From: LMUY01 sp965199095
GTDB lineage: Bacteria; Pseudomonadota; Alphaproteobacteria; Acetobacterales; Acetobacteraceae
DNA length: 64,000 nucleotides
Reading direction: 5' to 3'
NCBI GenBank assembly: GCA_965199095.1
Contig: CBDAQM010000007.1
Location: 682,001-746,000 of the forward strand
The position numbers and the translations under genes were made by a program. Position 1 is the first letter of the stretch. The number at the start of each line of letters is the position of its first letter. Positions 35,647 through 44,658 of the stretch are shown here, piece by piece. A model generated the notes under the pieces. The model was given only the letters and a program-made list of their open reading frames with translations, searched no databases and was not told where the DNA came from.

Positions 35647-35847
35647 TGCCCATCCTAGACGGCGCCAGAGCGGTTGGCACCATTGCACAGGGATTGAAGG
35701 CCGCGACCAATGCCTTGTTCTCTGGTGTCGTATGCGGGTTCCTTCATCGCGGCCGGCAATTAAAGCAACTCGTCCGGCCGGAACTCACTGCCGCGCACCA
35801 GCAGCCGCTCGGTCGTCGCGCGTCCAGAGCCGCATCATCCGCAGGCA

Positions 35848-37032
35848 TCAAAGGCGCTTGGCGACCTCTTCGAGCATGACCTCGGTGGCGCCGCCGCCGA
35901 TGGATTGGATCCGGGCATCGCGCACCATGCGCTCGATGGCGCTTTCCCGCATGTAGCCCATGCCGCCGTGGAATTGCTGGCAGTCGTACATCACGTCATT
36001 CACCAACTCACCGCACAGCGCCTTGACCATGGACACGTCGCGGATGCAGTCGCGGCCTTGCGAGTCGAGCCAAGCGGCCTGGTACACCAGGCAACGCGCG
36101 GCCTCCACCCGGGATGCCAGCATCGACAGACGCTGGCGGATGACCTGCTTGTCCCACAGCGTGGCGCCGAACGCCTTGCGCTGTCGCACCCAATCCAGCG
36201 TCAGCGCGAGGGCCGCCTGCGCCTCCCCCATCGCCTGCGCGCCAAGCACGATGCGCTCGTTCTGGAAATTGCGCATGATGGCGTAGAAGCCGCGGTCCTC
36301 CTCCCCGAGCAGGTTGGCTGCCGGCACGCGGCACTCGTCGAACACCAATTCGGCAGTGTCGGAGGAGCGCCAGCCCTGCTTGTCCAGCGCGCGCCCGACG
36401 GTGAAGCCCGGGGTTCCGGCGTCCACGATGAAGATCGAGACGCCACGGGATCCCTTCGCCGCGAGGTCGGTCTTCGCCGCCACGAAGGCGACATCCCCGT
36501 GCACGCCGTTCGTGATGTACATCTTGGTGCCGTTCAGCACCCAACTTTCGCCTTCGCGCCGCGCCGTGGTGCGGATGGCGGCGACGTCGGACCCGGCATC
36601 GGGCTCCGTCACCGCCACGGCCGCGATCTTACGGCCGGCGATGATGTCCGGCATGTAGCGCGCGAGTTGCACCGCATTGCCTGCATTGGCGAGATGCGGC
36701 GACGCCATGTCGGTGTGCACCAGCACGGTGATTGCGAAACCGCCGAAGGTCGACCGGCCAAGCTCCTCCGCCAGCACTGCGGTGGCGACCGTATCCATTT
36801 CGCTGCCGCCATAGGTTTGCGGGTAGCGCACACCGAGGAAGCCAAGTTCGCCCATGCGCCGCAACACGCTGCGCGGCACCATGCCATCGACCTCCCACTG
36901 CGCCCCATGCGGCGCAACCTCGGTACGGATAAAGCGCCGAAGTTGGTCGCGCAGCGCGATATGTTCTTCCCGCAGGAACGGGCTTTCGGCCTGCGTATCG
37001 TCTGAGGGAAGCGGCGCCAGAACTGCGGACAT
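35848..37032 (-). CDS. Acyl-CoA dehydrogenase (short/branched-chain type)
   Basis: 394 residues from ATG 37032. FAD-dependent alpha,beta-desaturation of an acyl-CoA. Family blocks: RRFIRTEVAPHGAQWE, MGELGFLGVRYPQTYGGSEMD, AVTEPDAGSDVAAIRTTARREGESWVLNGTKMYITNG (~140), GFYAIMRNFQNERIVLGAQAMG and HGGMGYMRESAIERMVRDARIQSIGGGATEVM at the end. Divergent from the CoA-transferase gene over an 88-base gap with a perfect palindrome (37091-37104). With the carboxylase downstream it looks like the first oxidation of a branched acyl-CoA, for example isovaleryl-CoA. The substrate is not fixed by the sequence. Confidence 0.93.
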   Translation of the reverse strand: MSAVLAPLPSDDTQAESPFLREEHIALRDQLRRFIRTEVAPHGAQWEVDGMVPRSVLRRMGELGFLGVRYPQTYGGSEMDTVATAVLAEELGRSTFGGFAITVLVHTDMASPHLANAGNAVQLARYMPDIIAGRKIAAVAVTEPDAGSDVAAIRTTARREGESWVLNGTKMYITNGVHGDVAFVAAKTDLAAKGSRGVSIFIVDAGTPGFTVGRALDKQGWRSSDTAELVFDECRVPAANLLGEEDRGFYAIMRNFQNERIVLGAQAMGEAQAALALTLDWVRQRKAFGATLWDKQVIRQRLSMLASRVEAARCLVYQAAWLDSQGRDCIRDVSMVKALCGELVNDVMYDCQQFHGGMGYMRESAIERMVRDARIQSIGGGATEVMLEEVAKRL

Positions 37033-37090
37033 GACGAACCCCGAAAAAATGTGGCGCGTCGGCATGAGTCATGGTCAACTCACATCCAAC

Positions 37091-37104
37091 CTAACGAACG
37101 TTAG
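37091..37104. promoter_or_regulatory. Candidate TetR operator in the divergent promoter
   Basis: Perfect palindrome CTAACG-AA-CGTTAG midway between the acyl-CoA dehydrogenase and CoA-transferase starts. A related imperfect palindrome, CTAACACTTGTAAG, lies just before the TetR gene (40314-40327); nine of fourteen positions are the same. Confidence 0.6.
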
Positions 37105-37120
37105 ACTGTCGAGGGGCGAA

Positions 37121-38290
37121 ATGTCAATGAGCGAGCCGGCCGGCGTGCTGGCGGGAATCCGGGTGGTGGAGTTCGCCGCCATCGGCCCGATTCCGTTCTG
37201 CGGCATGGTGCTGGCGGACATGGGCGCCGAAATCGTCCGGGTCGAGCGGCCGGTCCCGTCCGATCTCGGCATTCCGATGGACGCCCGCTTCGATCATCTG
37301 AACCGTGGCAAGCGCTCCCTCGCATTGGACATCAAGCACCCGGATGGACGCCTGGCGGTGCAACGCCTGCTGGCCGGGTCGCACGTGCTGCTGGAGGGTT
37401 TCCGCCCGGGCACGATGGAACGCCTCGGCTTCGGTCCGGACGTGGTTCTCGCGGCCTGTCCTGCCTTGGTCTACGGCCGGATCAACGGTTGGGGCGGGGC
37501 CGGGCCGCTCGCGCCGGCGGCCGGGCACGACCTCAACTTCATCGCGGCATCCGGCGCCCTCGCTGCGATGGGCCGGCCGGGAGAGCCACCGCCCGTGCCG
37601 CTCAACCTGATCGGCGATTTCGGCGGCGCGGCGATGCATCTGGCGTGCGGTGTGCTCGCAGGATTGCTCGCGTCATCCCGGGATGGAACAGGCCAGGTGG
37701 TGCAAACCAGCATCGCCGCCGGGTCGGTCGCGCTGACACCGATGCTGCAAGGCATGCGGCAGGCCGGCCTGTGGTCAGCGGACCGCGCCGACAATGTCCT
37801 AGATGGCGGCGCCCCGTTCTATCGCTGCTACGCCACCAGCGACGGCCGCCACGTCTCGGTCGGCGCCATCGAGGCGAAGTTCTACCAGGCGCTGCTGGAG
37901 CGGCTCGGCTTGCTGGGCCAGGTGTCGGCGGACGACCAGATGGACCGGACCCGCTGGCCTGCCACCGCGGACATCCTGGCGGCGAGGTTCGCCACGGGAA
38001 CCCAGGCGCAATGGTGCGAAGTGTTTGCCGGCACGGATGCCTGCGTCACCCCCGTGCTGAGCTTGGACGAAGCGCCCCGATATCCCCAGCATGTCGCGAA
38101 CGGCCACTTCACAGCGGTTGCCGGCCAATGGCATCCGTCGCCGCAACCGGTGCTGTCCCGCACACCCAGCCGGATCGCCGGTCCGGCCCCGCAACCCGGC
38201 CAAGATACTGCGGACCTGCTTCGCGAACTCGGCTACAGCGCCGCGGACGTGCTATCGTTAGCGCAACAAGGCATCGCAAAGGTGCTCTGA
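37121..38290 (+). CDS. CaiB/BaiF family protein, alpha-methylacyl-CoA racemase-like
   Basis: 389 residues from ATG 37121 (GAGGGGCGAA upstream). It shows LAGIRVVEFAAIGPIPFCGMVLADMGAEIVRVERP, RGKRSLALDIKHPDGR (~60), AAGHDLNFIAASGAL (catalytic-His block of AMACR) and PLNLIGDFGGAAM (catalytic-Asp block), and TSDGRHVSVGAIEAKFY. The His/Asp pair favours racemisation of 2-methylacyl-CoA over CoA transfer. That suits a cluster for branched acyl-CoAs. Divergent from the acyl-CoA dehydrogenase. Confidence 0.88.
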   Translation: MSMSEPAGVLAGIRVVEFAAIGPIPFCGMVLADMGAEIVRVERPVPSDLGIPMDARFDHLNRGKRSLALDIKHPDGRLAVQRLLAGSHVLLEGFRPGTMERLGFGPDVVLAACPALVYGRINGWGGAGPLAPAAGHDLNFIAASGALAAMGRPGEPPPVPLNLIGDFGGAAMHLACGVLAGLLASSRDGTGQVVQTSIAAGSVALTPMLQGMRQAGLWSADRADNVLDGGAPFYRCYATSDGRHVSVGAIEAKFYQALLERLGLLGQVSADDQMDRTRWPATADILAARFATGTQAQWCEVFAGTDACVTPVLSLDEAPRYPQHVANGHFTAVAGQWHPSPQPVLSRTPSRIAGPAPQPGQDTADLLRELGYSAADVLSLAQQGIAKVL

Positions 38291-38321
38291 GAACAAGTCC
38301 TAGAGGAAAGCTCCCGCCCCC

Positions 38322-40262
38322 ATGACCAACAGCGACGATGCCCTGGCCGACCTGATCAACCAACCCCTGCAAGCGCTGCCGCAACAGTGGCAATCGGCCC
38401 GGCAGCAAGCCTTGCTGGCGGAGGCACGCACGGCCGAGGCGTCGGGCATCGACGAGTACTGGGCGTGGGCCGCCCGCCATTTCCGCTGGTCCAGGCCGTG
38501 GGACACGCTGCGCACCGGCGGCCTGACCGATGTCCGCTATTTCGAGGGTGGCACGCTCAACGTTGCCGACAACTGCGTCGACCGCCATGCCGAGACACCG
38601 GCGCGCGCCGACAAGCCGGCCGTCATCTGGGAAGGCGAGGACGGCGCCGTCCGCACGCTCAGTTACCGCATGTTGCGCGACCAAGTGGCCCGCTGCGCCA
38701 ACGCGCTGAAGGAGCTGGGGGTCGGCCGCGGCGACGTGGTGGCGATCTACCTGCCCAACCTGCCGGAGGCGTTCATCGCCATCCATGCCTGCAACCGGAT
38801 CGGCGCCATCTACACCGTGCTGTTTTCTGGCTTTTCGGCGGAAGCGGTCGGATTGCGGTTGGCCACATCGCGCGCCACCTGCATCATCACCGCCGATGTC
38901 AGCTACCGCCGCGGCCGCAACGTGCCGCTGCTGGACAATGTACGTGCCGCCCGCAGCAGCGCCACGGCACTTCGCCACGTCGTCGTCGTCGACCGCTCGG
39001 GCAGCAATGCCCCTCTGCAACCAGGAGAGACCGGGTGGGCGGCGCTGATGGAGCGGCAAGTGGCCGACTGCCCCTGCGTGCCGGTCGGCGCCAACGACCC
39101 GGCGTTCCTGATCTTCACCAGCGGCACGGAGTCGCGGCCCAAGGGCGTGGTGCACAGCGCCGCCGGATTCCTGATCGGCACCTGGGCCAACGTGCAGTGG
39201 CAAGCGGGGTTGGAAGCGGACGACGTGTATTGGTGCGCCGCCGATGTCGGTTGGCTCACCTTCCCGATCCAGGCGGTGATCGGCGGCCTGGCGCATGGCG
39301 GCACGATCCTGTGCTACGAGGGCGCGCTGGATACCCCGTCGCCACTCCGGTTCTACCAGATCGCGGCCCGGCACAAAGTGACCAAGATCCTGATCGCTCC
39401 GACCGCACTGCGCATGTTGCGGGCCCTGGGCGACGACGTCGCGGCGGACAATCCATTGCCGGATCTGAAGCTCGTCACCGTCCAGGGCGAGCCGCTGGAC
39501 AGCGAGACGTTCCACTGGGTCAGCACCCATCTCGGCACGGACGGCGTTCCGGTGGTCAATGCCTATGGCCAGACCGAAACCGGCTCTACGTGGACCTACC
39601 CGGTGTATGGCGTGGACGACCTGAAGGCCGGGTCGACGGGCCGCCCGGTGCCGGGGCACCGCGGGCAGGTGGTGGATGATGACGGCCAGCCAGTGGCCCC
39701 GGGTGTGCGCGGCAACCTCGTGCTGACCCATCCTTTTCCCACGCTGGCCCGCACCATCTGGGACGACCATCCTCGTTACCTCTCCACCTATTTCGACCGC
39801 GAGGGAACGTTCTACCGCACGTCCGACGAAGCGGTGGTGGATCGGGATGGCCACATTTGGGTCCTGGGCCGCGCCGACGATGTCATCAACGTGGCGGCGC
39901 ACCGGATCAGCACGATGGAGATCGAATCGGCCGCAAGCGCCGAGCCCGGCGTGGCGGAGGCGGCGGTGGTCGGCATCCGCCACGCCATCAAGGGCACGGT
40001 GCCCGTCGCCTTCATCACGCTGCGCGCGGATGCCGAAGCGAACGCCGTGAAAGGCGCGCTGATGGCCTCGGTGGAGAAGGCGATCGGCGGTATCGCGAGG
40101 CTGGATCGGGTCTACGTCCTGACATCGATGCCGAAGACGCGCGCCGGCAAGATCATGCGCCGCCTGCTGCGGGAAGCGGCGGAGACGGGAAGCATCCGCG
40201 GCGACACCAGCGGGTTGGAGGATCTGGCCTCCGTTACGGCGCTACTCGAGGCGGTCGCATAG
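38322..40262 (+). CDS. Acyl-CoA synthetase (acetyl/propionyl-CoA ligase-like)
   Basis: 646 residues of the AMP-forming adenylate superfamily. N-terminal ACAS-type extension, then AMP-binding motif LIFTSGTESRPKGVVHS (~265), YGQTETG (~415), RTSDEAVVDRDGHIWVLGRADDVINVAAHRIST (~505-540) and the catalytic lysine block PKTRAGKIMRR (~605). Length and N-terminus resemble PrpE/AcsA. It would activate the free acid that feeds the dehydrogenase and carboxylase. Plus strand, 31 bases after the CaiB-family gene. Confidence 0.93.
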   Translation: MTNSDDALADLINQPLQALPQQWQSARQQALLAEARTAEASGIDEYWAWAARHFRWSRPWDTLRTGGLTDVRYFEGGTLNVADNCVDRHAETPARADKPAVIWEGEDGAVRTLSYRMLRDQVARCANALKELGVGRGDVVAIYLPNLPEAFIAIHACNRIGAIYTVLFSGFSAEAVGLRLATSRATCIITADVSYRRGRNVPLLDNVRAARSSATALRHVVVVDRSGSNAPLQPGETGWAALMERQVADCPCVPVGANDPAFLIFTSGTESRPKGVVHSAAGFLIGTWANVQWQAGLEADDVYWCAADVGWLTFPIQAVIGGLAHGGTILCYEGALDTPSPLRFYQIAARHKVTKILIAPTALRMLRALGDDVAADNPLPDLKLVTVQGEPLDSETFHWVSTHLGTDGVPVVNAYGQTETGSTWTYPVYGVDDLKAGSTGRPVPGHRGQVVDDDGQPVAPGVRGNLVLTHPFPTLARTIWDDHPRYLSTYFDREGTFYRTSDEAVVDRDGHIWVLGRADDVINVAAHRISTMEIESAASAEPGVAEAAVVGIRHAIKGTVPVAFITLRADAEANAVKGALMASVEKAIGGIARLDRVYVLTSMPKTRAGKIMRRLLREAAETGSIRGDTSGLEDLASVTALLEAVA

Positions 40263-40313
40263 CCGCTCGCTGCCGGAACGCGTCCCGTGCTTGACGCGCA
40301 CCGGCCGACCTGC

Positions 40314-40327
40314 CTAACACTTGTAAG
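40314..40327. promoter_or_regulatory. Second candidate TetR operator, ahead of the regulator gene
   Basis: CTAACA-CT-TGTAAG, an imperfect palindrome sharing CTAAC, GT and the closing AG with the perfect site at 37091-37104. It ends three bases before the GTG of the TetR gene, where binding could block transcription or initiation. Confidence 0.5.
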
Positions 40328-40330
40328 GTT

Positions 40331-40969
40331 GTGGGAAGACCGACGGTGGCAGGTGTAGCGGAGGAAGGCGCCTCGCGGCGTCACGTGCTGGATTGCGCGG
40401 CCAGGTTGTTCAGCCGTGAGGGCTATGCCGCCGTCAGCCTACGGGCCATCGCCGCCGAGAGTGGCATGAAGGCGGGCAGCCTGTACTATCATTTCGACTC
40501 CAAAGAGGTCATCGTCATCGAGATCCTGAACACGGGCGTCAAGCGCGTGCACGAGGCAGTGGAGCAGGCCGTCGCAGCCCTTCCGCCAGGCGGGCCGGCG
40601 ACACAGGCCATCATCACCGCGATCGAGACGCATCTTCGGGCGCTGCACGAATCAGGCGACTACACCTCCGCCAACATCCGTATCTTCGGCCAAGTGCCAA
40701 CCTCCATCCGCAAGGCGCATACCGCCACACGACGCTCGTACGAGGCACTATGGGCCGAGTTGCTTCGCCGCGGCGTGGACTCGGGCGAGCTGCGCAGCGA
40801 CATCAACATCGCCAACCTGCGCGCCTTCCTGCTCGGCGCGATGAACACGTCCCTGGAATGGCTCGAACCGCGCCGGGGTGCCGTGGCGCGGCTCGCCAGC
40901 GATTTGTCGACGATCGTCCTGAATGGGGCCATCGCTGCGCGGCCGCCTGCCGCTGCCCGGAAGGCTTGA
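40331..40969 (+). CDS. TetR/AcrR-family transcriptional regulator
   Basis: 212 residues if the GTG at 40331 is used; a GTG at 40346 is possible. The N-terminal HTH (HVLDCAARLFSREGYAAVSLRAIAAESGMKAGSLYYHFDSKEVIVIEIL, ~19-67) is typical. The C-terminal ligand domain is helical and of unknown specificity. It is placed between the acyl-CoA synthetase and the carboxylase genes; a TetR of this kind (LiuQ/FadP type) commonly controls branched-chain acyl-CoA degradation. Two palindromes in the cluster are candidate sites. Confidence 0.92.
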   Translation: MGRPTVAGVAEEGASRRHVLDCAARLFSREGYAAVSLRAIAAESGMKAGSLYYHFDSKEVIVIEILNTGVKRVHEAVEQAVAALPPGGPATQAIITAIETHLRALHESGDYTSANIRIFGQVPTSIRKAHTATRRSYEALWAELLRRGVDSGELRSDINIANLRAFLLGAMNTSLEWLEPRRGAVARLASDLSTIVLNGAIAARPPAAARKA

Positions 40970-40972
40970 AGC

Positions 40973-42574
40973 ATGCCCGTCCTCTCCTCCCCGACCGACA
41001 CGGCTACGGCCGGCTTCGCAGGCAATGCCCGCGCTTATGACGCATTGCTGGATGTGTTGCGCGAGCGGCTTCGCACCGTGGCGGCGGGCGGTGGGGCGGC
41101 CATGGTGGAGCGCCATCATGCCCGCAACAAGATCGTGGTACGCGACCGCATCGACATGCTTGTCGATCCACTCAGCCCATTCCTAGAGCTTTGTCCGCTG
41201 GCCGCCTGGGGCTTGTACGGCAACGAGGTGCCGTCCGCCGGGCTGGTCACCGGGGTCGGCGTGGTGCACGGCACGCCGTGCATGATCATCGCCAACGACG
41301 CCACGGTGAAAGGCGGCAGCTTCTTCCCCGAAACCGTGGCCAAGCACATCCGCGCCCAGGAGATCGCCGCGGAAAATCACCTGCCGTGCCTGTACCTGGT
41401 GGATTGTGGCGGCGCCTACCTGCCGGAGCAGGATCGCGTCTTTCCGGGCAAGGACCATTTCGGCACCACCTTCCTCAACCAGTGCCGCATGTCGGCAGCC
41501 GGCGTGCCGCAGATCGCCGCGGTGTTCGGCGGGTGCACGGCCGGGGGCGCGTATATCCCCGCGTTGGCGGACGAGGTCGTCATGGTGCGCGGCAACGCCC
41601 GCATCCATCTCGGCGGCCCGGACATCGTCAAGGCCGCGATCAAGGAGGTGGTCGACGGCGAAACCCTGGGTGGCGCCGAGATGCACACGCTGGTGTCCGG
41701 TGTGAACGACTACCTGGCGGACACCGAGGCCGAGGCGCTGCTCACCCTGCGCGACATCGTGGCGAAGTTGAACCGCCCGATCTCACAGACCATGGCGCTG
41801 CGCCCTCCCCAACCACCTCGGTTCGACGCGGCGGAGATCGGCGGCATCATCCCGGCCGACCCGAAGACGCCGTACGACGTGCGCAACGTGATCGCACGGC
41901 TGACGGACGGTAGCGATTTCCAGGAATTCAAGCCGGCCTGGGGCGCCACGCTGGTGTGCGGCTTCGCCCATATGCACGGATACCCGGTCGGGATCTTGGC
42001 CAATAACGGCGTGCTGTTCGCCGAATCGGCAGTGAAGGGCGCGCATTTCATCGAGTTGTGCAATCAGCGCAACATCCCGCTGTTGTTCCTGCAGAACATC
42101 ACCGGCTTCATGGTCGGGACGGAGGCCGAGCGGGGCGGCATCGCGAAGCACAGCGCCAAGCTGGTCTACGCCGTTTCGACCGCACGGGTGCCGCGGTTCA
42201 CCGTGATCATAGGAGGCTCCTACGGGGCGGGAAATTACGGCATGTGCGGCCGTGGCTTCGCACCCCGGTTCCTGTTCGCCTGGCCCAATGCACGCATCGC
42301 GACCATGAGCCCGGACGTCGCCACCACGGTCCTGACGGAGCTGCGCGGCCGCAGCCTCAAGCGCGGATCCGCGTCGGCAGCGGAGATGGACGACCTGGCC
42401 GCGCGCACCACGCGCCAATTCACCGAGCAGAGTGACCCATATTACGCCACCGCCCGGCTATGGGATGACGGCATCATCGAGCCGCAGGACACGCGCGACG
42501 TCATCGGCCTTTGCCTGGCGCTGGCCGCATCCACACCGCGGGAAACCGGCTTCAGCCCTGTGTTCAGGATGTAG
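40973..42574 (+). CDS. Acyl-CoA carboxylase beta subunit (methylcrotonyl-CoA carboxylase-like)
   Basis: Carboxyltransferase subunit, 533 residues, starting 3 bases after the TetR stop. Two crotonase-like halves: ARNKIVVRDRIDMLVDP (~49), CMIIANDATVKGGSFFPETVAKHIRAQEIA, LVDCGGAYLPEQDRVFP (~143), AVFGGCTAGGAYIPALADE (~183), then ILANNGVLFAESAVKGAHFIELCNQRNIPLLFLQNITGFMVGT and GGSYGAGNYGMCGRGFAPRFLFAWPNARIATM (~420-450). These blocks fit MCC/geranyl-CoA carboxylase better than propionyl-CoA carboxylase. Partner alpha subunit follows after 5 bases. Confidence 0.92.
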   Translation: MPVLSSPTDTATAGFAGNARAYDALLDVLRERLRTVAAGGGAAMVERHHARNKIVVRDRIDMLVDPLSPFLELCPLAAWGLYGNEVPSAGLVTGVGVVHGTPCMIIANDATVKGGSFFPETVAKHIRAQEIAAENHLPCLYLVDCGGAYLPEQDRVFPGKDHFGTTFLNQCRMSAAGVPQIAAVFGGCTAGGAYIPALADEVVMVRGNARIHLGGPDIVKAAIKEVVDGETLGGAEMHTLVSGVNDYLADTEAEALLTLRDIVAKLNRPISQTMALRPPQPPRFDAAEIGGIIPADPKTPYDVRNVIARLTDGSDFQEFKPAWGATLVCGFAHMHGYPVGILANNGVLFAESAVKGAHFIELCNQRNIPLLFLQNITGFMVGTEAERGGIAKHSAKLVYAVSTARVPRFTVIIGGSYGAGNYGMCGRGFAPRFLFAWPNARIATMSPDVATTVLTELRGRSLKRGSASAAEMDDLAARTTRQFTEQSDPYYATARLWDDGIIEPQDTRDVIGLCLALAASTPRETGFSPVFRM

Positions 42575-42579
42575 CTGCG

Positions 42580-44541
42580 ATGTTCGAATCCGTCCTGATC
42601 GCCAATCGCGGCGAGATCGCCTGCCGCATCATCCGCACCTGCCGCCGGCTCGGCATTCGGACGATCGCGGTATATTCCGCGGCCGACGCAGATGCCCTGC
42701 ACGTGACGATGGCCGATGAGAGCCACCCGATCGGACCCGCGGAGGCGGCACGGAGCTATCTGCGGCCAGCCGCCATCATCGAGGCCGCACTGGCCCATGG
42801 CGCAAGCGCGATCCACCCGGGCTACGGCTTCCTGTCCGAGCGCGTGGAGTTGGCGGAGCTGTGCGCGGCGAACGGCATCGCCTGGGTCGGTCCCTCTCCG
42901 CGCTGCATCGCATCCATGGGATTGAAGATCGAGTCCAAACGGCTGGCGGCGGAACACGGCGTGCCAAGTGTCCCCGGCTATCACGGCGACGATCAGTCGC
43001 CCGAGCGGCTGCTGCGCGAGGCCGTCGCGATCGGGTTTCCCGTTCTGATCAAGGCAAGCGCCGGCGGCGGCGGCCGCGGGATGCGCCGGGTGGAGGATGG
43101 CGCGCGTTTCCTCGAAGAGCTCGCCACAGCCAAGGCAGAGGCGATGGCGGCATTCGAGGACGACCGCGTGCTGCTGGAGCGTTTCATCGCCCGTCCGCGC
43201 CATCTCGAGGTGCAGCTTGCCGGGGACAAACACGGTGGTTTGGTCCACGTCTTCGAGCGCGAATGCTCGATCCAGCGCAACTATCAGAAGCTGGTCGAGG
43301 AAGCCCCTGCCCCGCGCCTGCCGGCAGAGACCCGGGCGCGCTTGCTGGAGGCCGCGGTCCGGCTGGGACGCGCGATCGGCTACGACTCGCTTGGCACGGT
43401 GGAATTCATCCTCGAGGCCGGCGACTCACAGCCCTATTTCCTCGAGATGAACACCCGCCTCCAGGTCGAGCACCCGGTGACGGAGCTGATCACCGGGCTG
43501 GACTTGGTGGAGTTGCAACTGCGCATTGCGGCCGGTGAGCCGTTGCCCATGCGCCAGGCCGATATCACCGAGCACGGCGCCGCGATCGAGCTTCGTGTCA
43601 ATGCCGAGGATCCGGCCGCCGGCTTCAGGCCGCAGCTTGGCCACGTGACGCAGTATCGCGAGCCCGCCGGACCCGGCGTGCGTGTAGACAGCGGCGTTTG
43701 CGAGGGCAGCGAGGTCACGCCATTCTACGACTCGATGCTTCTGAAACTGATCGCGCACGGCCCGGACCGGGCAACCGCGGTCAAGCGCCTGGATGCGGCG
43801 TTGTGCCAGACGGTCGTCCTCGGCGTCGGCACCAACCAGGCATTCCTACGCGACGTCATCCGCAACCCGGCGTTCCACGCGGTGCTGACGACGAGGTTCA
43901 TTCCAGAGACCTTCCCGGACGGCTGGGCGGCTCCCGCGCCGCCGCCTGCCTTGCTCGGGGTGGTCGCGGTTGGGATGGCGCAGTATTGCCAGGCCCGGAT
44001 CGAACAGGCGGCGCCCGGCGCCTGGGGCACGCTGCTTGGCTTCCGCACCGGCGCACGGGCCGGGCTGCCGGCGCGGTGCCGCATGCAGCTCCAGGCGCCA
44101 TCCTCGGGTCCAGTGAGCATCGACGTGATTGCGACGCCCACCGGGCTGCGGGCCGTGCTGGATGGCGCAGTGCTGGCCGAGCCTGCGCATGTTACAGCCT
44201 TGCAGGTCGAGGACGGTACGGTGCGCGTGTCGTGCGACGGCGCCGCCTGGACAATGGCGGCGACGCCGCTGGTCCAGGCATTGGCGCACAAGGAGGTCCA
44301 TGCCTCGCGCAGCGGCTCCGACGTGTTCGCCGCCATGCCGGGCCTGATCGCGCAGGTCTGTGTGGTGCTGGACCAGGAGGTGCGCCGTGGTGACCTGGTG
44401 ATCGTGCAGGAGGCGATGAAGCTCATGCAGCCGCTCACTGCCAACACCGACGGCACGGTGCGGGCGGTGCATTGCACCCCGGGGCAGATCGTCGCGAGCG
44501 GCGCCTTGCTTGTGGAGATCGAAGCGCTGCCGCGGTCCTGA
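42580..44541 (+). CDS. Acyl-CoA carboxylase biotin-containing alpha subunit
   Basis: 653 residues: biotin carboxylase (FESVLIANRGEIACRIIRTCRRLGI, KASAGGGGRGMRRVE at ~152, MNTRLQVEHPVTELITGLDLVE at ~288), a BT linker, and a C-terminal biotinyl domain. The biotin site reads VQEAMKLMQP (~609), with Leu where most carriers have Met (AMKM). It makes carboxybiotin from bicarbonate and ATP for the beta subunit encoded just upstream. No enoyl-CoA hydratase or HMG-CoA lyase is in the window, so the pathway is incomplete here. Confidence 0.93.
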   Translation: MFESVLIANRGEIACRIIRTCRRLGIRTIAVYSAADADALHVTMADESHPIGPAEAARSYLRPAAIIEAALAHGASAIHPGYGFLSERVELAELCAANGIAWVGPSPRCIASMGLKIESKRLAAEHGVPSVPGYHGDDQSPERLLREAVAIGFPVLIKASAGGGGRGMRRVEDGARFLEELATAKAEAMAAFEDDRVLLERFIARPRHLEVQLAGDKHGGLVHVFERECSIQRNYQKLVEEAPAPRLPAETRARLLEAAVRLGRAIGYDSLGTVEFILEAGDSQPYFLEMNTRLQVEHPVTELITGLDLVELQLRIAAGEPLPMRQADITEHGAAIELRVNAEDPAAGFRPQLGHVTQYREPAGPGVRVDSGVCEGSEVTPFYDSMLLKLIAHGPDRATAVKRLDAALCQTVVLGVGTNQAFLRDVIRNPAFHAVLTTRFIPETFPDGWAAPAPPPALLGVVAVGMAQYCQARIEQAAPGAWGTLLGFRTGARAGLPARCRMQLQAPSSGPVSIDVIATPTGLRAVLDGAVLAEPAHVTALQVEDGTVRVSCDGAAWTMAATPLVQALAHKEVHASRSGSDVFAAMPGLIAQVCVVLDQEVRRGDLVIVQEAMKLMQPLTANTDGTVRAVHCTPGQIVASGALLVEIEALPRS

Positions 44542-44658
44542 GGCAGCCTGCTATGAGGCTGATTATATCCAGACGGGATTGCCGCAGGCGGCTTGAAAAT
44601 AGAGGATACGGGTGGCACTTCGGTTGAGACACCGTCGAGACATGCTGGAGGCCGGGCG

